Assembly (NCBI GenBank): GCA_946410525.1 | Contig: CAMKAQ010000085.1 | Span: 1 to 5,043 of the forward strand | Direction: 5' to 3' | DNA length: 5,043 nucleotides | Origin: an uncultured Caryophanales bacterium | GTDB taxonomy: Bacteria; Bacillota_I; Bacilli_A; RFN20; CAG-826 | In this document: positions 1 through 5,043 of the stretch, piece by piece | Numbering within the stretch: position 1 is the stretch's first letter | Layout of the letters: the number at the start of each line of letters is the position of its first letter | The notes under the pieces: generated by a model | What the model saw: only the letters and a program-made list of their open reading frames with translations | Told to the model about the DNA's origin: nothing | The model's database searches: none | Program-made: the position numbers and the translations under genes

Positions 1-1252
1 TCTTCTTGTAGATTTCGACGCCTGGCTGGTTGAATGGGTTGACCTCGTTGAGGTAGGCACTCATCGCGCAAGCTCTCTCGAAGAAGTAGAAGAGATAGCC
101 AAGATTGAATGGGTTCATTTCCTCTAACTCAAGGACGACGTTGTTGTTGCCGCCTTCCTCGGTGTGGGCTTTGATGGTTCCTTCAAAGGCTTTGTCCTGG
201 ATGCTGCCAAGGGTCCTGCCTTCAAGGTAGTTAAGTCCATCGAGATTATCTTCGTCATGAGGGACTTTCACTTCGTGACGGTGCTTTCCTAAATAGAGAG
301 TGGTCTCGAAGAAGACAGGGCTGCCATCCTGGATGAACTGGCCAAGGGAATGGAGGTCAGTGGAGAAGGTCGCACTATCTGGGAGAAGGCCTTTCTTCTC
401 TTTGCCTTCGCTTTCGCCATAAAGCTGTTTCCACCATTCGCCGATCTGGACGAAGCTTGGGACATAGGTGATGAACATCTCAACGGCTTTCTTGTAGTGG
501 GCCCACATCTCATGACGGATGACGGCATATTTGTAGCACTCATTGACTTTAAGGTCTGGGTTTGAGGCGTCTTCTCTAGCTTTGGCGGATCCTTTAAGGA
601 TGGCTTCTGGGTCAATGCCGGCGCAGGCGATTGGGAAGAGACCGACGGCGGTCTGAACGGAATAACGGCCACCGATATCATCTGGAAGGACGAAGCGGAC
701 ATAGCCTTCTTTCTTGCAAAGCTCTAAGAGAGCGCCTTTGTTGGCGTCGGTTGTGGCGAAGATGGACTTTCTAGCAAGCTCAACGCCGTCTCTCTTTTCG
801 AGATATTCCTTAAGGAGACGGAAGGCCACGGAAGTCTCGGTTGTGGTTCCGCTCTTGGAGATGACGTTGATGGCGAACTTCTTGTCTTTGAGGTATTCAA
901 GGCATTCGGCAACATAAGTTGGATCAAAGGTCTGACCCATGAAGAGGATCTCTGGTTTGCCTTTTAAGATGGTTCCGTTGATGGCTTCGATCGCAGCGCG
1001 GGCGCCAAGGTATGAGCCACCAATGCCGCAGACGATGAGGACATCATAGTTCTCACGGACGTATTTGGACCATTTCTTGATCTGCTCAAGTTCTTCTTTG
1101 TTATAGGTCTCTGGGTAATCGACCCAGCCAAGGAAGTCGTTTCCGGCTCCGGTCTTATTGATAATGGCTTTGTGAATCTCGTTCACGCTTTCTTGATAAG
1201 CGGCGAAGTCGACCTTGTCCACGAGATGGTCGGTAAGTGTTTTGATGATCAT
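1..1252 (-). CDS. pgi: Glucose-6-phosphate isomerase, C-terminus cut by window edge
   Basis: Interconverts glucose-6-phosphate and fructose-6-phosphate in the cytoplasm (glycolysis/gluconeogenesis). The window holds 417 codons from the ATG at 1252; bacillar Pgi is about 450 residues, so roughly 30 are missing past the left edge. Visible motifs: the sugar-phosphate-binding loop GIGGSYLGARA (76-86), the phosphate-binding SIS loop SKSGTTTET (132-140), the PGI signature 1 region DDIGGRYSVQTAVGL (191-205, Arg196), the catalytic-type Glu280 in YGESEGK, His301 in DLHSLGQ, and signature 2 FNQPGVEIYK (407-416) with the active-site Lys416. All expected active-site residues in the visible part are present. 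It is the last visible gene of a four-gene unit; its ATG overlaps the stop of the S1 gene in ATGA and it has the strongest Shine-Dalgarno of the unit. The coding sequence is rich in C-ending codons (ATC, GTC, GCC), which suggests high expression. Identification is very secure. Confidence 0.97.
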   Translation of the reverse strand, partial: MIIKTLTDHLVDKVDFAAYQESVNEIHKAIINKTGAGNDFLGWVDYPETYNKEELEQIKKWSKYVRENYDVLIVCGIGGSYLGARAAIEAINGTILKGKPEILFMGQTFDPTYVAECLEYLKDKKFAINVISKSGTTTETSVAFRLLKEYLEKRDGVELARKSIFATTDANKGALLELCKKEGYVRFVLPDDIGGRYSVQTAVGLFPIACAGIDPEAILKGSAKAREDASNPDLKVNECYKYAVIRHEMWAHYKKAVEMFITYVPSFVQIGEWWKQLYGESEGKEKKGLLPDSATFSTDLHSLGQFIQDGSPVFFETTLYLGKHRHEVKVPHDEDNLDGLNYLEGRTLGSIQDKAFEGTIKAHTEEGGNNNVVLELEEMNPFNLGYLFYFFERACAMSAYLNEVNPFNQPGVEIYKK

Positions 1253-1611
1253 TTTTGATCCTCCTCTGTTTCGTTCTTAATCCATTCTGGAAGCATCTTT
1301 TCGAGGGCTTCGAAAGAGACTTTGTCGAGTGGGATTGGCTCCTTCTTAAGGGATTCTCTCTTCTCTTCTGGGGAGAGGGCTTTAGCGCTCACACGCATGA
1401 AGTTTTTCTTTTCGTCGTAGTCGATGACTTTGACTTTGTAGATATTTCCGGCTTGGACGAAGCTCGTGAAGTTACGGACATAGGAGTTCGTGAGCTCAGA
1501 AATATGAAGCAAGCCAGTCTCGTTGTTGTCGAAAAGAAGGATGGCGTATTTTGGGTAGATCTTGACGACGGTGCCTTCTAAGATGTCGCCTTTTTTGCTG
1601 TGTTCGATCAT
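1249..1611 (-). CDS. Small S1-domain RNA-binding protein (YugI/CvfD-like)
   Basis: A 120-residue protein with one S1 (OB-fold) RNA-binding domain over about residues 5-79: the GDILEGTVVKI first strand, the hallmark GLLHISEL (33-40), then a VKVIDYDEKKNFMRVSAKAL ending strand. A charged linker (81-98) follows, then a short tail FEALEKMLPEWI (100-111). That tail resembles, from memory, the C-terminal segment of the YugI/general stress protein 13/CvfD group; members of this group have been linked to ribosomes and post-transcriptional control. Here the role is inferred from family only. The start ATG overlaps the cytidylyltransferase stop (ATGA, 1608-1611), and its own stop overlaps the pgi start (ATGA, 1249-1252). 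In Bacillus subtilis yugI also lies a few genes from pgi, so the proximity may be conserved. Length is normal for the group and nothing is broken. The alternative is simply an unclassified S1 protein. Confidence 0.88.
   Translation of the reverse strand: MIEHSKKGDILEGTVVKIYPKYAILLFDNNETGLLHISELTNSYVRNFTSFVQAGNIYKVKVIDYDEKKNFMRVSAKALSPEEKRESLKKEPIPLDKVSFEALEKMLPEWIKNETEEDQK
1260..1265 (-). promoter_or_regulatory. Shine-Dalgarno site of pgi (AGGAGG)
   Basis: A perfect AGGAGG lies 7 nt upstream of the pgi ATG and inside the last codons of the S1 gene. It fixes the pgi start and is the best ribosome-binding site in the unit. It would let pgi be translated well even if coupling through the ATGA overlap is inefficient. 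Confidence 0.85.
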
Positions 1612-2327
1612 TTCTTCTTTTTCCTCGATTGCTCAAATATCTTTAGGTCGTTCTCATTCGTGATCTTGTAGTTGGATGGGTCGCCATTCACGATAGTGGC
1701 TTTCGTTCCTGTTGCTTTAGCGACAAGGGAGCCTTCATCGGTAAATGAACCAGCGTCTTCTGTTCTAAGGAAAGACGAATAGAGAAGGGCGTATGAGAAT
1801 GTCTGTGGGGTTTGAAGTCTAACGACGCTAGATCTATCGACGTACATATCGATCGCGCCGTCTTTGATGAGAGCCATGGAGTCATCCGCTTTGATGGCGG
1901 TGACTGCCGCTTGACTCTTGGTTGCTTCGAAGATGTTCCTCGAAATCATATCCTCGGTGAGGTTAGGTCTATCAGCGTCATGCACCAAAATAAGGGAATG
2001 TGGATTAATCCTATGCTCCTTAAGGAACCAGATTGCGTTTTTGCAGGATAATTCTCTTTCCTCAGCACCTTCAACGATGGCGTGAGGTTTCTTATTTAGG
2101 AGGGTTTTGTGGAGGATTTCTTCAGTTTTCTCTTTGAATCTCTTCGGAACGACATAGATGATGAAGTCGATTGAACGGGATTCGGAAAGGGTCTTTGCCG
2201 CATAAACAAAAAGCTCTTGGCCAGCGACCATCATATATTGTTTTGGGGTTTCGCTGTGTAACCTTAGACCTTTGCCGCCCATAAGGAGGACGGCGTAGTT
2301 ATGTGTGCTTGAGAAATCGAAGACCAT
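1608..2327 (-). CDS. IspD/TarI-family cytidylyltransferase (CTP-dependent nucleotidyltransferase)
   Basis: A complete 239-residue GT-A fold nucleotidyltransferase of the IspD/TarI family. It would transfer CMP from CTP to a phosphorylated alcohol: 2-C-methyl-D-erythritol 4-phosphate in the MEP isoprenoid pathway (IspD), or ribitol-5-phosphate for surface polymers (TarI). Visible motifs: the nucleotide-binding loop LLMGGKGLRL (14-23, Arg22) followed by TPKQY (27-31, Lys29, matching the transition-state Lys of E. coli IspD); VHDADRP (115-121, metal-ligand Asp117); VDRSSVVRLQTPQTF (163-177, Arg165); TDEGSL (196-201); and GDPSNYKIT (215-223, Lys221, matching the second substrate Lys). The core is intact, so the enzyme should be active. 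The loop MGGKG and HDADRP differ from textbook IspD (AAG.G, HDAARP). About ten extra residues precede the first strand. The start ATG is one base after the HAD stop, with AAGG 8 nt upstream. The C-terminus ends in four lysines. Family is secure; the substrate cannot be decided from sequence by eye. Confidence 0.88.
   Translation of the reverse strand: MVFDFSSTHNYAVLLMGGKGLRLHSETPKQYMMVAGQELFVYAAKTLSESRSIDFIIYVVPKRFKEKTEEILHKTLLNKKPHAIVEGAEERELSCKNAIWFLKEHRINPHSLILVHDADRPNLTEDMISRNIFEATKSQAAVTAIKADDSMALIKDGAIDMYVDRSSVVRLQTPQTFSYALLYSSFLRTEDAGSFTDEGSLVAKATGTKATIVNGDPSNYKITNENDLKIFEQSRKKKK
1612..1626 (-). promoter_or_regulatory. Ribosome-binding region of the S1 gene, embedded in the Lys-rich end of the upstream gene
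   Basis: The region before the S1 start is GAGG (1623-1626) followed by an 11-nt A/G run up to the ATG. The spacing is longer than usual, so either GAGG at long range or the GAAGAA purine run acts, or the gene depends on coupling through ATGA. The same bases encode the terminal Arg-Lys-Lys-Lys-Lys of the cytidylyltransferase. Confidence 0.5.
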
Positions 2328-2328
2328 T

Positions 2329-3168
2329 TTATTTGCCTTCTTCTCCGTGAGTCTTGCCTCTCATCTTGAGGGATTCGTTGATGGCGACTCCCTTGATGAT
2401 TAGCTGAAGGATGAGATCAAGTTCTTTTCCTTTGCGGTAGTCGGCAGGGGCAACGTAATTGACGCGGCCATCGTTATAAAGGGTGTCGACGATGCCGTTT
2501 TCCTTGCCATCAGGATAGACGGCGATCGAATGACCGCCATTATTCTTCGCAAGGATCATCGCTGGGATGTCGGTGATTCCGTCGCCGATGTAAACGATGT
2601 TGCTATATGGGACTCTTCTATTGCGGTTTTTCTCGTTGACGCCGATATCGTCATTGATGTCGAACGCGCCTTTCGAGACACGATAGAAGTACTGTGTTTT
2701 CTGAGTGTAGTTGATGACAAGCTTTGGCCAAATCGGTTCATCGTTTTCATCGAAGATGAATTCGCAGCAATAGACCTTCTTGAAGTACTTGTAGATGGAA
2801 CAGCCTTCAACGATTTCTATGTTGCCGGAGGAGACGAGGTAGTGCTCGACTTGAACGCCATTGTCTTCGCCGAATTTGTTGATTCTCTTAAACCATTCCT
2901 CAACGCCTGGCCAGAATTTGATGGCCTTGCCTTGTTCGCGAAGAAAAGACGGACTCATTTTGATTCCGCGTTTCTTGCATTCGGTGATCATCGTGTTGAG
3001 ATAGCCTAAGGTTTTCTCACATCCGGTTCTTTCGGAGAATTCTTTGGTTTTGCCCCAGAACTCCGCAGGAGTCATGCCTAAAGAAGGGATGAAAGAGAAG
3101 TTCTGCATGTCGCTTGTCGCCAAGGTTGCGTCAAAGTCATAGAGGATCGCTACAATCGGTTTGCTCAT
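2329..3168 (-). CDS. HAD-superfamily hydrolase (phosphoserine phosphatase-like)
   Basis: A complete 279-residue cytoplasmic protein with all four HAD motifs. Motif I is YDFDATLA (10-17), with nucleophile Asp11 and acid/base Asp13; the usual Gly before Thr is Ala. Motif II is LVSSG (111-115). The motif III lysine is probably Lys157 in YTQKTQ. Motif IV is YIGDGITDIPAM (193-204) with Asp196 and Asp200. The stretch of about 95 residues between motifs I and II is a C1-type helical cap, which binds substrate, so a phosphatase for a small phosphorylated metabolite is likely; the substrate is unknown. No signal peptide or membrane segment is seen. It is the first gene of the four-gene unit. The ATG at 3168 has GAGG 7 nt upstream and a sigma-A-type promoter just beyond. 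Its stop is one base from the next start, so it may work with the cytidylyltransferase, for example on a related phospho-alcohol (inference). Confidence 0.9.
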   Translation of the reverse strand: MSKPIVAILYDFDATLATSDMQNFSFIPSLGMTPAEFWGKTKEFSERTGCEKTLGYLNTMITECKKRGIKMSPSFLREQGKAIKFWPGVEEWFKRINKFGEDNGVQVEHYLVSSGNIEIVEGCSIYKYFKKVYCCEFIFDENDEPIWPKLVINYTQKTQYFYRVSKGAFDINDDIGVNEKNRNRRVPYSNIVYIGDGITDIPAMILAKNNGGHSIAVYPDGKENGIVDTLYNDGRVNYVAPADYRKGKELDLILQLIIKGVAINESLKMRGKTHGEEGK

Positions 3169-3175
3169 CTTTATT

Positions 3176-3179
3176 CCTC
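3176..3179 (-). promoter_or_regulatory. Shine-Dalgarno site of the HAD gene
   Basis: GAGG (within TGAGGA) lies 7 nt before the ATG at 3168 and supports this start. The predicted 5' leader from the promoter at 3193-3221 is only about 20 nt, which leaves no room for a riboswitch or attenuator. Confidence 0.75.
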
Positions 3180-3189
3180 ACTATTTATT

Positions 3190-3206
3190 CAAAGTATATT
3201 ACTTTG
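3190..3206. repeat. Perfect 17-bp inverted repeat over the -10 box (operator-like)
   Basis: CAAAGTA, a 3-nt centre TAT, then TACTTTG: two perfect 7-bp half-sites. It covers the whole -10 hexamer of the minus-strand promoter and part of the spacer, where a dimeric repressor could block RNA polymerase. The arms are short and not followed by a T run on either strand, so it is not a terminator. The binding protein is unknown. Confidence 0.6.
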
Positions 3207-3221
3207 CGCTTCTCTTCTCAA
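3193..3221 (-). promoter_or_regulatory. Sigma-A-type promoter for the HAD / cytidylyltransferase / S1 / pgi unit
   Basis: Read on the minus strand: -35 TTGAGA (3216-3221), a 17-bp spacer, then -10 TATACT (3193-3198). Both boxes have four or five matches to consensus and spacing is ideal. Transcription should start near 3185-3187, about 20 nt before the HAD ATG. It is the only good promoter seen for the four genes. A perfect inverted repeat spans the -10 box, so repression by a DNA-binding protein is possible. Confidence 0.75.
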
Positions 3222-3263
3222 TTTGGAGGAAGAGGAATTTTGATAAATGCAAAAATGCCAAAT

Positions 3264-3292
3264 TTGAAAATGGTGCAAGGGGACTTTAGAAT
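3264..3292 (+). promoter_or_regulatory. Sigma-A-type promoter for the LemA-like gene, predicting a leaderless mRNA
   Basis: -35 TTGAAA (3264-3269), a 17-bp spacer, then -10 TAGAAT (3287-3292). The expected start of transcription, 6-9 bases past the -10 box, falls at about 3299-3301, on or beside the A of the ATG at 3301. The -35 box overlaps a small palindrome CAAATTTG (3259-3266). This promoter and the opposite one are arranged back to back, with 42 bp of AT-rich DNA between their -35 boxes. Confidence 0.65.
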
Positions 3293-3300
3293 ATTACGGC

Positions 3301-3828
3301 ATGGAATGGTGGCAATTACTTCTTTACATTCTCGCAATCATCGCCCTTGTCTGGCTTGCCCTTTTGGTGATCGATATCTCTAACGTCCTATCCTTCAAAG
3401 GCAAACTAGAGAAGAGGACCGTCGCTTTCAGCGTTCTTTTCGTTGAGAAGAAAGACATTCTCCTGACCATCTATGCAATGTTCGATGAGAAGAAGGCGGA
3501 ATTCTCTTCTTCGCTAAACAAAGCCGCTGCCCAAGTCAGATGGATGAAGTTAGAGTCCATGAAGGGTGAAGAAATCGAAAATAATGTGGTTTTGCTGAAT
3601 GATTTTGAAAAAAGGCTCGCTCTTTTGGGCCACAAATATCCTCTCTTCGAAGGTGACAAAGACTACGAAATCTATTGGACGACCATCGAAGACCTAAATG
3701 CCAATTACAGAAGAAACGTCGCCAACTATAACAGCGAAGTTCTCGGTTACGAATTCTGGAGACGTTTCATCATCTTCCGTCCGCTTACTTATCTCTTTGG
3801 TTTCAGAGAGAAGAAACGTCTCAATTAG
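3301..3828 (+). CDS. LemA-like membrane-anchored protein, function unknown
   Basis: A 175-residue protein with one N-terminal hydrophobic helix (about residues 5-26, after a Trp-Trp pair), then a soluble region rich in charged helices (about 33-145). The end, NYRRNVANYNSEVLGYEFWR followed by RPLTYLFGFREKK (160-172), resembles the conserved C-terminus of LemA proteins (YN..V..YN, then a short linker and a LFGF.EK motif). Length, topology and this tail fit LemA, although the N-terminal half is quite divergent. LemA proteins are single-pass envelope proteins without a settled biochemical role. No in-frame ATG, GTG or TTG lies between the upstream stop (3265-3267) and 3301, so this ATG is the first possible start. 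There is no Shine-Dalgarno at normal distance; AAGGGG is 18 nt away and upstream of the predicted transcript start. The gene is transcribed divergently from the HAD gene and its end overlaps the ABC-F gene. Confidence 0.72.
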   Translation: MEWWQLLLYILAIIALVWLALLVIDISNVLSFKGKLEKRTVAFSVLFVEKKDILLTIYAMFDEKKAEFSSSLNKAAAQVRWMKLESMKGEEIENNVVLLNDFEKRLALLGHKYPLFEGDKDYEIYWTTIEDLNANYRRNVANYNSEVLGYEFWRRFIIFRPLTYLFGFREKKRLN

Positions 3829-5043
3829 AAGTGCATCTCATAATCGACTAAGCCGTCATAGAAGTCTTTTTCGTGACTGACGATGATGACTGAGCCTGGA
3901 TATTTCTCAATCGCTTCAAAAAGCGAATCTTTTGCTGATTGGTCAAGGTGGTTGGTTGGCTCGTCAAAGACGAGGAAGTTGCTTTTCTTTAAGCTCATCA
4001 AAGCGAATCTCGCTTTAGTGACCTCTCCGCCAGAGAGTTCTTTCATCGGCCTCATGGCGAGCTCTTTTCTGACACCTGTCGCGCCTAATGCCGTACGAAC
4101 CTGCGTGTTAGTCAAACCAGGATATTGGTTATGGATGTAATCGAATGGGCTAAGCGACATATCAATGACCTCATCTTGGTTGAAGTAATTGACGACGATG
4201 CCGTCTAACCAGTTATATTCGCCTCCAAGAGAAGGGATCTTTCCAAGGATCGTTCTTAGGAAGGTGGTTTTGCCTACGCCGTTTTGTCCGAGGATGGCGA
4301 TTTTTTCTCCTTCTTTCAATATGAAAGAGATTGGATCAAGAAGCGGTTTGCCATATCCGATCTCAAGATTCTCAACGATGAGAGGCTTTTGTCCTACAGG
4401 ATGCGTATATGGGAAAGAGAAATGTACTTTGATGACGGATTTGCCTGGCGCTTCCATAACGTCAAGGTGAGCGAGTCTCGCTCTTCTTGATTTGGCAGCT
4501 CTCGAAGAGGTCGCTCTAACGATATGTCTAGCGATGAAGTCTTCCTCTTTCTTGATGTACCTTTGTTGAGCGTTGTAGTTCTTCTCGTATTGCTCCCTAT
4601 CGAGCTCATGCTGCTCAAGATAATGCTCGAAGGTTCCCTTATATCTCGTGACAGTCTGATTCTCTAAACAGAAAACGACTGTGGCGATTCTCTTTAAGAA
4701 TTCCTGGTCATGGCTAACGACAAGGAAGGCTTTTGGATATGAGATGAGATATCTAGCGAGCCAATCAACTTGGGTGGCATCAAGGAAGTTTGTAGGCTCG
4801 TCCATGATGAGGAAGTCTTTCTCCTCAAGAAGCATCTTCGCAAGATAGGCTTTCTCTCTTTGACCACTCGAAAGCTTAGCAAGAGGAGCTTCAAGATTCT
4901 CTTTTTGGAATCCTAAACCATCGGTCAGCTTTCCAACTTTTTCCTGGAGGGCGTAGAACCCTTTTTCTGTGAGTTCTGTTTGAATTCGATCGGCTTTTGC
5001 CAGCAATTTTTCGAAATTTGCCCCGTCTAATGCGCTTTGTTCA
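3825..5043 (-). CDS. ABC-F family ATPase (ribosome-associated type), N-terminus cut by window edge
   Basis: Two ABC ATPase domains in one chain with no membrane segments: the ABC-F class, soluble proteins that bind the ribosomal E site and affect translation or ribosome-targeting antibiotics. The window holds the last 405 codons; the frame stays open to the edge, so an internal TTG at 5006 is not the start. Visible in domain 1: signature LSSGQ (57-61), Walker B FLIMDEPTNFLD (77-88) and H-loop His111; its Walker A lies outside. The interdomain linker of about 138-200 is helical and Arg/Lys-rich (RAAKSRRARLAHLD), as expected for the tRNA-contacting arm. Domain 2: Walker A LGQNGVGKTT (251-260), signature LSGGE (336-340), Walker B FLVFDEPTNHLD (356-367), H-loop His390. 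Both catalytic Glu residues are present. Perhaps YfmM-like, but the subfamily is not settled; a housekeeping role is as likely as resistance. Confidence 0.93.
   Translation of the reverse strand, partial: EQSALDGANFEKLLAKADRIQTELTEKGFYALQEKVGKLTDGLGFQKENLEAPLAKLSSGQREKAYLAKMLLEEKDFLIMDEPTNFLDATQVDWLARYLISYPKAFLVVSHDQEFLKRIATVVFCLENQTVTRYKGTFEHYLEQHELDREQYEKNYNAQQRYIKKEEDFIARHIVRATSSRAAKSRRARLAHLDVMEAPGKSVIKVHFSFPYTHPVGQKPLIVENLEIGYGKPLLDPISFILKEGEKIAILGQNGVGKTTFLRTILGKIPSLGGEYNWLDGIVVNYFNQDEVIDMSLSPFDYIHNQYPGLTNTQVRTALGATGVRKELAMRPMKELSGGEVTKARFALMSLKKSNFLVFDEPTNHLDQSAKDSLFEAIEKYPGSVIIVSHEKDFYDGLVDYEMHF

Noticed and set aside
289..702. 137-codon minus-strand frame inside pgi in another phase, and similar frames opposite the S1 and ABC-F genes
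   Set aside because: The pgi frame across the same bases contains the signature motifs and active-site residues; the alternative frames give low-complexity Ser/Arg/Pro-rich products typical of off-frame translation.
2530..3009. 159-codon open frame on the plus strand, opposite the HAD gene
   Set aside because: The minus-strand frame has complete HAD motifs; the opposite frame shows no recognisable domain, promoter or ribosome-binding site. It is a shadow of codon bias.
3171..3200. Plus-strand promoter using TATATT (3195-3200) within the palindrome
   Set aside because: No acceptable -35 box at 16-18 bp upstream; the hexamer is explained by the minus-strand -10 and its symmetry.
3247..3267. 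Six-codon mini-ORF (Met-Gln-Lys-Cys-Gln-Ile) on the plus strand, preceded by GGAGGAAGAGGA
   Set aside because: It looks like a leader peptide with a ribosome-binding site, but it lies upstream of the predicted plus transcript start (about 3299), no good promoter upstream of it was found, and the A/G tract is equally the non-template side of the minus-promoter region.
3770..3830. Possible hairpin GTTTC/GAAAC near the end of the LemA-like gene as terminator
   Set aside because: The stem is only five pairs with an 8-nt loop, is not GC-rich, and has no T run after it on either strand.
5004..5006. TTG at 5006 as the start of the ABC-F gene
   Set aside because: The same frame continues without a stop to the window edge, the upstream residues (LDGANFEKLLAKAD) read as normal ABC-F sequence, and a start here would remove the first Walker A.

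Overview
The window looks like part of the chromosome of a Bacillota (Firmicutes)-type bacterium of moderate GC. The phosphoglucose isomerase is the short form (about 450 residues when complete), the small S1 protein is YugI/CvfD-like, Shine-Dalgarno sites before most genes are clear, and TGA is read as a stop (it ends two genes inside ATGA overlaps), which excludes the Mycoplasma code. No RNA gene, CRISPR array, insertion sequence or phage gene was seen. Nearly every base is coding; the only gap is 132 bases at 3169-3300.

Layout. (1) 1-3168, minus strand: a tightly packed four-gene unit read from right to left. It holds a HAD-superfamily phosphatase-like protein (2329-3168), an IspD/TarI-family cytidylyltransferase (1608-2327), a small S1-domain RNA-binding protein (1249-1611) and glucose-6-phosphate isomerase pgi (1-1252, C-terminus beyond the left edge). 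The junctions are TAA-A-ATG, ATGA and ATGA, so the four genes are very probably cotranscribed and translationally coupled. (2) 3169-3300: a divergent promoter region. The minus promoter (TTGAGA, 17 bp, TATACT) drives the four-gene unit, and a perfect 17-bp inverted repeat covers its -10 box. The plus promoter (TTGAAA, 17 bp, TAGAAT) ends so close to the next ATG that the mRNA is predicted to be leaderless. (3) 3301-3828, plus strand: a small membrane-anchored LemA-like protein. (4) 3825-5043, minus strand: an ABC-F type twin-ATPase whose N-terminus lies beyond the right edge. Its last four bases overlap the end of the LemA-like gene tail to tail.

How they may work together. Pgi interconverts glucose-6-phosphate and fructose-6-phosphate. 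The cytidylyltransferase would make a CDP-activated small molecule, either CDP-methylerythritol for isoprenoids or a CDP-polyol for surface polymers, and the HAD protein could be a companion phosphatase. The S1 protein and the ABC-F protein belong to families that act on RNA or ribosomes. These are mostly housekeeping families. The less ordinary signals are in the divergent promoter region (operator-like palindrome, leaderless start) and in the uncertain substrate of the cytidylyltransferase/HAD pair. I did not find a clear new multi-gene system.
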